Positions 32,808 through 43,416 of a stretch of 64,000 nt of DNA are shown here, one piece after another. A model generated the notes under the pieces. That model had not been told where the DNA came from. It ran no database searches and saw only the letters and a program-made list of their open reading frames with translations. The DNA is taken from positions 2,976,001 through 3,040,000 of the forward strand of contig NC_014844.1 in the NCBI RefSeq assembly GCF_000176915.2, given 5' to 3'. The stretch is from Pseudodesulfovibrio aespoeensis Aspo-2 (lineage in GTDB: Bacteria > Desulfobacterota > Desulfovibrionia > Desulfovibrionales > Desulfovibrionaceae). The position numbers were made by a program, and so were the translations under genes. Positions within the stretch are counted from its first letter, which is position 1; the number at the start of each line of letters is the position of its first letter.

Positions 32808-33880
32808 TCTACAATCTTCTCGTTCCGCTGAGCAGTGATGTCGGCATTTTCAACGTCTTCCGCTACATAACCTTCCGGTCGGTGTGGGCGCTGCTCACGG
32901 CGCTGATCATCTCCATCATCTTCGGCCCGGCCATGATCCGCTGGCTGCAGCGCATCAAGTGCGGCCAGTACATCCGCGAGGACGGCCCCAAGCACCAGGC
33001 CAAGCAGGGCACCCCGACCATGGGCGGGATCATGATCATCATCGCGGTCTGCGCCTCCACCCTGCTCTGGGCCGACCTCGCCAACGTCTACGTCTGGCTG
33101 ACGCTCCTCGTGTTCACCGGCTTCGGCGCGGTGGGCTTTGCCGACGACTACCTCAAGGTGGTCAAGCGGCAGAACAAAGGGCTCTCGGCCAAGGCCAAAT
33201 TTTTCTTCCAGTGCTTCGTGGCCGCGGCAGCTATCGCCCTGCTCATCCAGGAACCTGCCTACTCGACCCAGTTGGCCGTGCCGTTCTTCAAGAATTTCAA
33301 CCCGGACCTCGGCTGGTTCTACCTGCCCTTCGCCCTGGTGGTCATGGTCGGAGCAAGCAACGCGGTCAACCTCACCGACGGCCTGGACGGGCTGGCCATC
33401 GGCCCCATGGTCGTGGCCATGGCCTGCTTCGCCATTTTCATCTACGTCTCGGGCCACGCCAGGATGGCCGACTATCTGGCCGTGCCCAACGTGGTCGGCA
33501 TCGGCGAAGTCACGGTCTTCTGCGGGGCCATGGTCGGCGCGGGCCTCGGCTTTTTGTGGTTCAACGCCCACCCGGCCCAGGTCTTCATGGGGGATGTGGG
33601 CTCCCTGTCCCTGGGCGGCGCGCTCGGCTTCGTGGCCGTGCTGGCCAAGCAGGAGCTGCTGCTGGCCATCGTGGGCGGCGTGTTCGTCTTCGAGACCCTC
33701 TCGGTCATCCTCCAGGTGGGCTACTTCAAGCTCTCCGGCGGCAAGCGCATCTTCAAGATGGCCCCGCTGCACCACCATTTTGAACTCAAGGGCATCCCGG
33801 AATCCAAGATCATCGTCCGGTTCTGGATTCTCTCCATACTCATGGCGCTCATGGCGCTCTCGACCCTCAAACTGAGGTAG
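32804..33880 (+). CDS. mraY: Phospho-N-acetylmuramoyl-pentapeptide transferase MraY
   Basis: The protein has 358 residues with ten membrane spans. It transfers phospho-MurNAc-pentapeptide to undecaprenyl phosphate, making lipid I. Catalytic signatures [32 protein letters not shown] (with the Asp pair), [13 protein letters not shown] and [12 protein letters not shown] are present. Translation starts at GTG 32804 (MIYNLLVPL), with GGGAGGTG upstream; it overlaps the murF stop (GTGA). A long open extension upstream lies inside murF and is not used. Confidence 0.97.
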   Translation: MIYNLLVPLSSDVGIFNVFRYITFRSVWALLTALIISIIFGPAMIRWLQRIKCGQYIREDGPKHQAKQGTPTMGGIMIIIAVCASTLLWADLANVYVWLTLLVFTGFGAVGFADDYLKVVKRQNKGLSAKAKFFFQCFVAAAAIALLIQEPAYSTQLAVPFFKNFNPDLGWFYLPFALVVMVGASNAVNLTDGLDGLAIGPMVVAMACFAIFIYVSGHARMADYLAVPNVVGIGEVTVFCGAMVGAGLGFLWFNAHPAQVFMGDVGSLSLGGALGFVAVLAKQELLLAIVGGVFVFETLSVILQVGYFKLSGGKRIFKMAPLHHHFELKGIPESKIIVRFWILSILMALMALSTLKLR

Positions 33881-33883
33881 ACC

Positions 33884-35185
33884 GTGAACCGCATCGTCAC
33901 AAATTTCATCGAGCAGCGCACCCTGGCAGGCAAGCGGGGCGTTGTGGTGGGCACGGGCCGCTCCGGCCTCGCCGCCGCCCGGCTCCTGACCGTGCTCGGC
34001 TGCCAGGTGCGCGTGGCGGACAGCAACGAGGCCGTGACCCCGGAGCGTCTGGGCGAGTTGAAGGACACAGTGGAACTGGTCACCGGCCCGCACAAAAAGG
34101 AACATTTCGCGGACGCGGACATGATCGTCCTGTCGCCCGGCGTGCCGGTCAGGAAACTGGCCCACGCCCTTGAGGGCATCCCGGCCCGCACCATCGTGGC
34201 CGAGCTTGAGCTGGCCTCCTGGTTCATCGAGGCTCCGGTGCTGGCCGTGACCGGCACCAACGGCAAGACCACGACCACCACCCTGATCAGCGAAATTTTC
34301 AGGCACGCGGGCATCAAGGCGTTCACGGGCGGCAACATCGGCACCCCGCTGTGCGAATACCTGCTCGACATGGAGCAGGCCGAGGTCATCGTGCTGGAGG
34401 TGTCGAGCTTCCAGCTCCAGAACTGCCGCCTGTTCAAGCCGCGCGTCGGGCTGTTCCTCAATTTCGCGGCCAACCACCTCGACTACCACGAGGACATGGA
34501 CGAATACCTGAGCGCCAAGCTGACCATGTTCAGCCGCATGACCGGCGAAGACACCGCCCTGCTGCACGAATCCCTGCGCCCGGCCATCGGCGACCGGGGA
34601 TTCACCAATGCGCGGGTCGAGTGGTTCGGCCCCACGGACCGCTTCGAGGCCCCGCACCTGCCCGGCGAGCACAACCGCTCCAACGTGGAGGGCGCGTGGC
34701 AGGCCGTGCGCCGCTTCGGCGTGACCGAGGCCCAGGCCGCCGAGGCCATCCGCGCCTTCAAGCCCCTGGCCCACCGCATCGAGCGCGTGGCCGAGGTCAC
34801 GGGCGTGGTCTACATCGACGACTCCAAGGCTACCACGCTGGACGCGGTCATCGCCGCAGTGCGCAGTTGCGACCGCCCGGTGCGCCTGCTCATGGGCGGG
34901 GTGTGGAAGGGCGGCGACGTGGCCGCCTTTGCCCGCGAAGTCAGGGATTCGGTCATCCACATCGGCCTGTTCGGCGGCAGCCGCGAGGTGTTCGAGCCGA
35001 TCCTTTCCAAGACTTTCCCCGTGACCTGGGACGCGACCCTGGAACTGGCCGTCACACGGCAGGCAGGGCTGGCCCGACCCGGCGAGATCGTGCTCCTCTC
35101 CCCGGCCACGTCGAGCTTCGACCAGTACAAGAGCTACAGCGAGCGCGGCGACGACTTCAAGCGCGCCGTGGGGAGTCTGGCATGA
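33884..35185 (+). CDS. murD: UDP-MurNAc-L-alanine:D-glutamate ligase MurD
   Basis: The protein has 433 residues. The N-terminal Rossmann part holds GTGRSGLAAARLL (about 23-35). The central domain has the ATP loop VTGTNGKTTTTTLI, EVSSFQLQNCRLFKP and FLNFAANHLDYHEDMDEY. The C-terminal domain shows YIDDSKATTLDAV and LLSPATSSFDQYKSYSERGDDF. It starts with GTG 3 nt after mraY and overlaps ftsW by 4 nt. Confidence 0.97.
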   Translation: MNRIVTNFIEQRTLAGKRGVVVGTGRSGLAAARLLTVLGCQVRVADSNEAVTPERLGELKDTVELVTGPHKKEHFADADMIVLSPGVPVRKLAHALEGIPARTIVAELELASWFIEAPVLAVTGTNGKTTTTTLISEIFRHAGIKAFTGGNIGTPLCEYLLDMEQAEVIVLEVSSFQLQNCRLFKPRVGLFLNFAANHLDYHEDMDEYLSAKLTMFSRMTGEDTALLHESLRPAIGDRGFTNARVEWFGPTDRFEAPHLPGEHNRSNVEGAWQAVRRFGVTEAQAAEAIRAFKPLAHRIERVAEVTGVVYIDDSKATTLDAVIAAVRSCDRPVRLLMGGVWKGGDVAAFAREVRDSVIHIGLFGGSREVFEPILSKTFPVTWDATLELAVTRQAGLARPGEIVLLSPATSSFDQYKSYSERGDDFKRAVGSLA

Positions 35186-36297
35186 GCGGCACACTGAACA
35201 GCCCATCCAGCGCAGGCCGTCTGGACCCCTGGCTGATGACCGCCACCCTGCTCCTTGGCGGGTTCGGCCTGATCATGGTCCTCTCGTCGAGCGGCATCAT
35301 GGCCGAGCGCGTGTACGGCGACACCTACTTCTTCTTCAAGCGGCAGGCCCTGTACACCGGGTTCGGGCTGGTGGCCATGCTTGCCTGCATGCAGATGCCG
35401 CGCCGGATTCTCTACGGCCTGACCTACCTCTGGGTTGCCACCGCCCTGATCCTGCTGACCCTGTGCCTGTCGCCGCTTGGCTTCAGCGTCAACGGCGCCA
35501 GCCGCTGGGTCAACCTGGGACCGGTCCACCTCCAGCCGCTGGAATTCGCCAAGATCGCCATGGTCCTGTATCTGGCCTATTTCTTCGCCCGCAAGCAGGA
35601 CATGGTGCGCACCTTTTCCGTGGGCTTTCTGCCCCCGTTCCTGGTCACCGGCATCCTCTGCGGCCTGCTCCTGCTCCAGCCGGACTTCGGCGGGGCCGTG
35701 GTCCTGGCCGGGCTGCTCTTTTTCATGTGTCTGGTGGGCGGCACCCGGTTCAGCTACCTCTTCATCTCACTCATCTTCGCCGTGGGCGCAGGCTGGCTGC
35801 TCATCTCGTCGTCGCCCTACCGCTTCAAGCGCTGGACCGCCTTCCTCGACCCCTTTGCCTCGGCCCAGAACGAGGGCTACCAGCTGGTCCAGTCCCTCTA
35901 CGCCTTTGGCTCGGGCCGCATCTTCGGCACCGGCCTGGGAGTGGGCAAGCAAAAGCTCTTTTTCCTGCCCGAGGCGCACAACGACTTCATCATGGCTGTG
36001 GTGGGCGAGGAGCTCGGCTTTGTGGGCATGTCGCTCTTTTTCATCGCCATCGGCTTCTTCCTGTGGCGGGCGCTGAGGATCTGCTTCAAGCTCGACGATC
36101 TCCAGGACCGGTTCACGGCCTTTGGCGTCACCTGCGTCATCGCGCTCGGCATGCTGCTCAACCTCGCCGTGGTGCTCGGCACCGTGCCGCCCAAGGGCGT
36201 GGCCATGCCCTTCATCAGCTACGGCGGCTCGTCGCTGACCGCGTCCTTCATCTGCGCGGGCATCCTGCTCAACCTCTCGCGGAGGGTGTCGTCATGA
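35182..36297 (+). CDS. ftsW: Septal peptidoglycan glycosyltransferase FtsW
   Basis: The protein has 371 residues, a SEDS-family polymerase with about ten membrane spans. Family landmarks include GLIMVLSSSGIMAE, the NGASRWVNLG loop, LQPLEFAKIAMVLYLAYFFA, LLLQPDFGGAVVLAGL with the catalytic Asp region, GLGVGKQKLFFLPEAHNDFIMAVVGEE, and PFISYGGSSLTASF. It polymerises lipid II at the septum as the partner of FtsI. ATG 35182 overlaps the murD stop; an open extension upstream is inside murD. Confidence 0.97.
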   Translation: MSGTLNSPSSAGRLDPWLMTATLLLGGFGLIMVLSSSGIMAERVYGDTYFFFKRQALYTGFGLVAMLACMQMPRRILYGLTYLWVATALILLTLCLSPLGFSVNGASRWVNLGPVHLQPLEFAKIAMVLYLAYFFARKQDMVRTFSVGFLPPFLVTGILCGLLLLQPDFGGAVVLAGLLFFMCLVGGTRFSYLFISLIFAVGAGWLLISSSPYRFKRWTAFLDPFASAQNEGYQLVQSLYAFGSGRIFGTGLGVGKQKLFFLPEAHNDFIMAVVGEELGFVGMSLFFIAIGFFLWRALRICFKLDDLQDRFTAFGVTCVIALGMLLNLAVVLGTVPPKGVAMPFISYGGSSLTASFICAGILLNLSRRVSS

Positions 36298-37382
36298 CCC
36301 TCAAGCGGGTGATCATCGCCACCGGCGGCACCGGGGGCCACATCTTCCCGGCTCTGGCCGTGGCCGACGAGCTGGCGGCCCGCAACCCCGGCACGACCAT
36401 CCTCTTTGCGGGTGGCGCAGGCCCGGAGGGCGACATGGCCCGCAACCACGGCCTCGAATTCCTGGAACTCCCGGCCAAAGGCATCATGGGCCGCGGCCTG
36501 TCCGGCCTGCTCGGCGGAGTGTCCTGGCTCGGCAGAGGGCTGCCCAAGGCCATGGCCGCAGTCAGCCGGTTCAAACCCGACGCGGCCATCGGGTTTGGCG
36601 GCTACGCGGGCTTCTGCCCGGTGCTGGCCGCCGCTCTGCTCGGCGTGCCCTCGGCGGTGCACGAGCAGAACTCGGTGCCCGGCGTAACCAACAAGATCCT
36701 GGGCAAGGTGGTCAAAAGGATTTTCCTGAGCTTCCCGGACACGCACGGCGCGTTTCCGGCAGGCAAGACCGCGCTCACGGGCAACCCGGTGCGCGCGGCC
36801 ATCGTCGCGGCTGGCGACGCGCGCTTCGCCGACCCGGAGCGCACGCCGGGCAAACGGGTCCTGGTCCTTGGCGGCAGCCAGGGAGCGCGGCCCGTGAACA
36901 ACGCGGTCATCGCCGCCCTGCCCCGGCTCATGGCCGAGGGCGTGACCCTGGTCCATCAGGCGGGCCGGGCCGACGCGGCACGGGTGCGCGCCGCCTACGA
37001 GGCAGTCGGGAGCGATCCGGCCCAGGTGCATGATTTCATTGAAGACATGGCCGCCATGTATGCCCGGACCGATCTGGCCATCTGCCGGGCGGGCGCGACC
37101 ACGGTCTTCGAGGTGGCGGCAGCCGGGGTTCCGGCCCTGTTCGTGCCCTTCCCCCAGGCCACCCACGACCACCAGACCATGAACGCGCGCGCCATGACCG
37201 ACATGGGCGCGGCCCTGCTGCTCCCCCAGAGCACCCTGACCGGCGAGGGGCTGGCTGACACGGCCCTGGCCCTGCTGGGCGACCCTGATCAACTGATGAC
37301 AATGGAAAATGCGGCACGCGCCTTTGCCAGACCCGGCGCGGCCTCGGATATAGCGACAGGGCTGGAGGCCCTGGCTGCCTAG
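36294..37382 (+). CDS. murG: UDP-GlcNAc transferase MurG
   Basis: The protein has 362 residues of GT-B fold. It adds GlcNAc to lipid I to form lipid II on the cytoplasmic face. ATGGTGGHIFPALAVA (about 9-24), GFGGYAGFCPVLAA, VHEQNSVPGVTNK, the VLGGSQGARPVNNAV loop and ICRAGATTVFEVAAAGVPALFVPFP are diagnostic. Its ATG overlaps the ftsW stop by 4 nt. A 30-nt gap separates it from murC. Confidence 0.97.
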   Translation: MTLKRVIIATGGTGGHIFPALAVADELAARNPGTTILFAGGAGPEGDMARNHGLEFLELPAKGIMGRGLSGLLGGVSWLGRGLPKAMAAVSRFKPDAAIGFGGYAGFCPVLAAALLGVPSAVHEQNSVPGVTNKILGKVVKRIFLSFPDTHGAFPAGKTALTGNPVRAAIVAAGDARFADPERTPGKRVLVLGGSQGARPVNNAVIAALPRLMAEGVTLVHQAGRADAARVRAAYEAVGSDPAQVHDFIEDMAAMYARTDLAICRAGATTVFEVAAAGVPALFVPFPQATHDHQTMNARAMTDMGAALLLPQSTLTGEGLADTALALLGDPDQLMTMENAARAFARPGAASDIATGLEALAA

Positions 37383-37412
37383 CCCTGCAGGGCCAGGCAA
37401 AGGAGACAGGAA

Positions 37413-38855
<1,443 letters not shown>

Positions 38856-38859
38856 CCGC

Positions 38860-39741
38860 ATGGCCCTGGAACTGATCCCCAACCCGTCGCTGGCGCAGCG
38901 AACCACCTTGCGGCTCGGCGGCTCCGCCGAGGTCGAGGCCGTGGTACGCGACGAGCGCGACCTCGACGACCTGGGCGGCTTCCTGGCCACGCAGACCCTG
39001 CGCCCGTTTGTCATCGGTCGGGGCAGCAACCTGCTGGCCCGCGAGGGGCAGCTCGATCTCGCCCTGATCCGCGTGGGCGCGGCCCCCGGCCCCCTGCGCG
39101 TGGAGCGGGCAAACGACAGGCTGATGGTGCGCTGCTGCGCGGCCCAAGGGCTGCCCGGCCTGCTCGGCTGGGCGCAAAAGGCCGGGCTGTCCGGCCTTGA
39201 GGGGCTGACCGGCATCCCCGGCTCCGTAGGCGGGGCCGTGGCCATGAACGCTGGCTCCTACGGCGTCGAGTTTGGCGATCTGGTCACCCGCGTGCGCTTG
39301 TGGTCGCCCGCCGGCGGCCTGGACTGGGTGGACGCGGCGGACTGCGCCTTCAGCTACCGCCATTTCTCCTCCCCGGCACGCCCGGCCGGGCGACTGGTCT
39401 GGGAGGTGGAGATCGGCCTGACTGAGTCCACCCCGCGCGCCGTGCGCAAGGCCATGCAAGGGATCTACGACAAGAAGCGGGCCACCCAGCCGGTCACGGC
39501 CCGGAGCGCGGGCTGCGTCTTCAAGAATCCCGAGGGCGAGAGCGCCGGACGGCTGCTCGACGAAGCGGGCCTGAAGGGCGTCAGCCGAGGCGGCATGGCT
39601 TTTTCTGACATCCACGCGAATTTCCTGATTAACCTCGGCGGAGGAACCAGCGCCCAGGCCCTGGAACTGATCGAACTGGGCCGCGAGTCGGTCCGGACCG
39701 CCTTTGGCGTCACCCTCGAAACGGAGGTCATCATCCTGTGA
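38860..39741 (+). CDS. murB: UDP-N-acetylenolpyruvoylglucosamine reductase MurB
   Basis: The protein has 293 residues. This FAD enzyme reduces enolpyruvyl-GlcNAc to UDP-MurNAc with NADPH. TTLRLGGSAEVE, FVIGRGSNLL (FAD pyrophosphate loop), GLTGIPGSVGGAVAMNAGSYG, FSYRHF, GCVFKNPEGESAGRLLDEAGLKG and SDIHANFLIN show a type IIb-like compact MurB. It lies 4 nt after murC and overlaps ftsQ by 4 nt. Confidence 0.96.
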   Translation: MALELIPNPSLAQRTTLRLGGSAEVEAVVRDERDLDDLGGFLATQTLRPFVIGRGSNLLAREGQLDLALIRVGAAPGPLRVERANDRLMVRCCAAQGLPGLLGWAQKAGLSGLEGLTGIPGSVGGAVAMNAGSYGVEFGDLVTRVRLWSPAGGLDWVDAADCAFSYRHFSSPARPAGRLVWEVEIGLTESTPRAVRKAMQGIYDKKRATQPVTARSAGCVFKNPEGESAGRLLDEAGLKGVSRGGMAFSDIHANFLINLGGGTSAQALELIELGRESVRTAFGVTLETEVIIL

Positions 39742-40622
39742 GCACCCTGACCATGAACAACCAGGGCCGCCTCAATCTCGGAGGCAAGCGGAACAACTCC
39801 CTGCACAAGCGCAAGCCGCTCCCGACCCGCTCCCTGTCCCACGCCCGCGCTTCAGGCTCGGTCTTTTCGGGCGCGGGGAGGCTGGTGGTGCGTCTGGTCA
39901 TGACACTCTTGACCCTGTCGCTGGTGGCGGTGCTTGGCGTGGGGCTGCTCTACGGCTACCGCGTGATCACCTCGCATCCCTATTTCGGGCTCAAGGAGAT
40001 CCAGGTTACGGGCAACACCCGCATCTCGCGCGGCGACATCCTCAAGGCCGCCGAGGTCGGTCTGGGCCTCAACAGTTTCGAGATGAACGTCTCCCTGGTG
40101 GAGAGCCGGGTGTCCGAGAATCCCTGGGTCCAGTCGGCCATGGTCAGGCGCGAATTCCCCAACCGGCTGCGCATCACCGTGGTCGAGAAAGTGCCCTCCT
40201 TCTGGCTGCGCCAGGGCGATGGCCTCTATTTTGCCGATGCCCAGGGCCGGGTCATCGCGCCCATGCATCCGGGCGAGTCCGACTCCCTGCCCGTGCTCTC
40301 GGTGGCCGACGGCATCGACGACGGCGGCGCGGTCCTGACCGGCCTGCTCAAGAAAATGGAAGACCGCCAGACGCCCTTTACCCAGGCCCAGACCGCCTGG
40401 ATGCGGCTGACCAGCGCGCATGACGTGGAGATTTACCTCGACGGCCACGGGGGAGGCCAAGGGCTGACCGTCCAGCTGTCCATGGACCGATGGGAGGTCC
40501 AGCTGGAGCGGCTCAAGGTGGTCTGGCGCGACCTGATGCGCCGGGGCGAGTTCAAGGACGCGGCCATCATCGCGGCCAGCGGCGACAAGATATGGGTCAA
40601 GAAGCGTCCGGAAAACAGTTAG
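39738..40622 (+). CDS. ftsQ: Cell division protein FtsQ
   Basis: The protein has 294 residues. A basic cytoplasmic tail of about 45 residues is followed by one membrane span (about 52-75, LVVRLVMTLLTLSLVAVLGVGLLYGY) and a POTRA domain (about 85-160: FGLKEIQVTGNTRISRGDIL, NPWVQSAMVRREFPNRLRITVVEKVPSFWL). An FtsQ-type beta domain follows. It starts at GTG 39738 inside the murB stop. It recruits FtsB/FtsL to the septum. Confidence 0.94.
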   Translation: MSTLTMNNQGRLNLGGKRNNSLHKRKPLPTRSLSHARASGSVFSGAGRLVVRLVMTLLTLSLVAVLGVGLLYGYRVITSHPYFGLKEIQVTGNTRISRGDILKAAEVGLGLNSFEMNVSLVESRVSENPWVQSAMVRREFPNRLRITVVEKVPSFWLRQGDGLYFADAQGRVIAPMHPGESDSLPVLSVADGIDDGGAVLTGLLKKMEDRQTPFTQAQTAWMRLTSAHDVEIYLDGHGGGQGLTVQLSMDRWEVQLERLKVVWRDLMRRGEFKDAAIIAASGDKIWVKKRPENS

Positions 40623-40712
40623 GACGCACAGGATATCACAGGGAACACCGAACCAAATTCGGCGGAGAGCCGGGCACGACAACGCCCCGGAAAACTGCGG
40701 AGGAGACAGAAC

Positions 40713-41951
40713 ATGGCCAAGAACGATCTCATAGTGGGCCTGGACGTGGGCACCACGAAAATATGCACCGTGGTGGGCGAGGCGACCGAAAACGGCGTGG
40801 ACATCATCGGCATCGGCACGTCCCCGTCCACGGGCTTGCGCCGCGGCGTGGTGGTCAATATCGAAAAGACGGTCCAATGCATCAAAAAATCCCTTGAGGA
40901 CGCCGAGCTCATGGCGGGCTGCGACATCCGCACCGTATACGCGGGCATCGCGGGCAGCCACATCCAGGGCTTCAACTCCCACGGCGTCATCGCGGTCAAG
41001 GGCGGCGAGGTCACCCAGCGCGACGTGGACCGCGTCATCGAGGCGGCCAAGGCCATCGCCATCCCCATGGACCGCGAGGTGCTGCACACCCTGCCACAGG
41101 AATTCATCGTGGACGACCAGCGCGGCATCGCCGATCCGCTAGGCATGGCCGGGGTGCGCCTGGAGGTCAAGGTCCATATCGTCACCGGCGCGGTCACCTC
41201 GGCCCAGAACATCATCCGCTCCTGCAACCGCTCCGGGCTCGATGTCTCCAACATCGTCCTGGAGTCGCTGGCATCGAGCAAGGCCGTGCTCTCGCCCGAG
41301 GAGCGCGAGATCGGCGTGGCCCTGGTGGACCTGGGCGGCGGCACCACGGACATCGCCATCTTCTCCAAGGACTCCATCAAGCACACCTCGGTCCTGGCCC
41401 TGGGCGGGCACAACCTGACCAACGATATCGCCTACGGGCTGCGCACGCCCATGATGAGCGCCGAGAAGATCAAGATAGATTTCGGCTGCGCCATGGCCGA
41501 CATGGTCACCAGCGACGAGATCATCGAGGTGCCCAGCGTGGGTGGCCGCGAGTCGCGCCGCATGAGCAAGCGGGTGCTGGCCGAGATATGCGAGCCGCGC
41601 TGCGAGGAGATATTGGCCCTGGTGGACCAGGAACTGATCAAATCCGGATTCAAGAACATGATCGCGGCGGGCGTCGTCCTCACGGGCGGCACCTGCCTCA
41701 TAGACGGCATGCAGGAGCTGGCCGAGCAGATTTTCGATCTGCCGGTGCGCATCGGCGTGCCCGGGGAGGGCATCGGAGGACTGACAGAGGAAGTCAGGAG
41801 CCCGAAATATGCCACCGCCGTAGGCCTGCTGCTCCACGGGGCAGAAGAGCAGGGCCTGCACAACAAGGTGCGCCCCTTCAAGATCCGCGACGATTCCGGT
41901 TTCGACCGCATCGTCTCGCGCATGAAGAAGTGGTTCACCGACATCGCCTAG
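40713..41951 (+). CDS. ftsA: Cell division protein FtsA
   Basis: The protein has 412 residues, an actin-like ATPase that tethers FtsZ to the membrane. The phosphate loops IVGLDVGTTKICTVVGE (about 6-22) and VDLGGGTTDIAIF (about 205-217), the 1C domain (about 85-165) with AGIAGSHIQGFNSHGV, and VVLTGGTCLIDGM are present. The C-terminus SRMKKWFTDIA is the usual amphipathic membrane-targeting helix. A GGAGGAGA-type site lies before the ATG. The 90-nt gap after ftsQ holds no terminator. Confidence 0.96.
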   Translation: MAKNDLIVGLDVGTTKICTVVGEATENGVDIIGIGTSPSTGLRRGVVVNIEKTVQCIKKSLEDAELMAGCDIRTVYAGIAGSHIQGFNSHGVIAVKGGEVTQRDVDRVIEAAKAIAIPMDREVLHTLPQEFIVDDQRGIADPLGMAGVRLEVKVHIVTGAVTSAQNIIRSCNRSGLDVSNIVLESLASSKAVLSPEEREIGVALVDLGGGTTDIAIFSKDSIKHTSVLALGGHNLTNDIAYGLRTPMMSAEKIKIDFGCAMADMVTSDEIIEVPSVGGRESRRMSKRVLAEICEPRCEEILALVDQELIKSGFKNMIAAGVVLTGGTCLIDGMQELAEQIFDLPVRIGVPGEGIGGLTEEVRSPKYATAVGLLLHGAEEQGLHNKVRPFKIRDDSGFDRIVSRMKKWFTDIA

Positions 41952-42010
41952 GACTTTTGAGGAATTACAGGGAACTTCTAACAGGGAAGAGGATTTGAGG
42001 AGGAAGACAC

Positions 42011-43258
42011 ATGGAATACTTTGAAATCGAACATGACACCAACGCCAAGATCAAGGTCGTGGGGTGCGGCGGCGGCGGAGGCAACGCGGTTAACAACATG
42101 ATCCTTTCGGCGCTCAAGGGCGTCAAATTCATCGTGGCCAACACCGACAGCCAGGACATCCAGAAATCCCTGGCCGAGCACAAGATCCAGATCGGCGAAA
42201 AGCTGACCAAGGGCCTTGGCGCAGGCGCAAACCCGGAGATCGGGCGCAGCGCGGCCATGGAGTCCGTGGACCAGATCCGCGCCGCGCTTGAGGGCTCGGA
42301 CATGGTCTTCATCACCGCGGGCATGGGCGGCGGCACCGGCACCGGCTCCGCGCCCGTGGTGGCCGAGATTGCCAAGGAGCTGGGCGCGCTGACCGTGGGC
42401 GTGGTCACCAAGCCCTTCTACTTCGAGGGCAAGCGCCGCCTGGAACAGGCCGAGGCAGGCACCCGCGCCCTGGCCGACGTGGTGGACTCCATCATCACCA
42501 TCCCCAACGACCGCCTGCTCCAGCTGGCCGCCAAGAAGGCGTCCTTCTCCGACATGCTCAAGAAGGCCGACGAGGTGCTCTACTACGCGGTCAAGGGCAT
42601 CGCCGACCTGATCACGGTCCACGGCCTGATCAACCTCGACTTTGCGGACGTCAAGGCCGCCATGTCGTGCTCGGGCATGGCCCTGATGGGCACCGGCATC
42701 GCCAGGGGCGAGGGCCGGGCCAAGGAAGCGGCCATGAAGGCCATCACCAGCCCGCTGCTGGAAGACGTGTCCATCGAGGGTGCCAAAGGCGTGCTCATCA
42801 ACATCACCTGCGGCCCGGACATGCTCATCGACGAGGTCTCCGAGGCAGCGGACATCATCTACAAAGAAGCCCACGACGACGCCGAGATTTTCTTCGGCAC
42901 GGTCTTTGACCCGGACGCGGGCGACGAGATGCGCATCACGGTCATCGCCACCGGCATCCAGAACGCCATGGAAGAGCCGGTACCCTCCATAAGCAAGGCC
43001 GAGCAGCAGAAGCTCCTGCTCCTCGGACCCCGCGGTGTGGACAAGACCCCGGCCCGCCGTGCCGGCCACCAGAAGGTCATTGCCCAGGATCGCAACATCC
43101 CGGCCTATCTGCGCAAATCCGGCGGCGAGCTGAACGCCCCAGAGATGCCCCAGCGCCGCGTCAGCCAGCGCGCCGTGGCCGGTCCCGGCGAAGAGGAGTT
43201 CATCTTCGAGGAGGACAACCTCGACGTGCCCGCCTTCATCCGCAAGAACGTGGACTAG
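42011..43258 (+). CDS. ftsZ: Cell division GTPase FtsZ
   Basis: The protein has 415 residues. The GTP-binding domain shows [22 protein letters not shown], the tubulin signature [16 protein letters not shown], and PNDRLLQL; the T7 loop reads [13 protein letters not shown] with the catalytic acid. The linker (about 320-400) is short and the C-terminal FtsA-binding peptide is recognisable as [10 protein letters not shown]. It forms the division ring. GAGGAGGAAG precedes the ATG. It is the last gene of the dcw cluster. Confidence 0.97.
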   Translation: MEYFEIEHDTNAKIKVVGCGGGGGNAVNNMILSALKGVKFIVANTDSQDIQKSLAEHKIQIGEKLTKGLGAGANPEIGRSAAMESVDQIRAALEGSDMVFITAGMGGGTGTGSAPVVAEIAKELGALTVGVVTKPFYFEGKRRLEQAEAGTRALADVVDSIITIPNDRLLQLAAKKASFSDMLKKADEVLYYAVKGIADLITVHGLINLDFADVKAAMSCSGMALMGTGIARGEGRAKEAAMKAITSPLLEDVSIEGAKGVLINITCGPDMLIDEVSEAADIIYKEAHDDAEIFFGTVFDPDAGDEMRITVIATGIQNAMEEPVPSISKAEQQKLLLLGPRGVDKTPARRAGHQKVIAQDRNIPAYLRKSGGELNAPEMPQRRVSQRAVAGPGEEEFIFEEDNLDVPAFIRKNVD

Positions 43259-43289
43259 GCGCAACCAGAAACACAAGAGAGACAACACC

Positions 43290-43400
43290 ATGATCGTCTG
43301 CGGTTCAAGCATCCGTCTCAAGCGGCGGGCAGTGGCCCCGCGCGTCCTCTGCGGCGCGCGCGGCACCTCCCCTGCGGCGCGGATGCCGGGCCGCTGTTAG
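43290..43400 (+). CDS. Possible 36-residue ORF between ftsZ and the radical SAM gene
   Basis: A short frame begins MIVCGSSIRLKRRAV and ends RMPGRC before TAG. It is basic with three cysteines. AGAGAG lies 9 nt upstream of the ATG. There is nothing to compare it with, and GC-rich DNA opens short frames by chance, so it is listed only as a possibility. No terminator is seen in this 158-nt gap. Confidence 0.2.
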   Translation: MIVCGSSIRLKRRAVAPRVLCGARGTSPAARMPGRC

Positions 43401-43416
43401 CGATCCCAAGCGCGAA

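Noticed and set aside
32408-35206. Very long antisense ORF (over 900 codons) opposite murF-mraY-murD
   Set aside because: GC-rich coding DNA with strong third-position bias leaves long open frames on the opposite strand; the residues (H, G, A, R, D rich) match no family and the true genes are certain.
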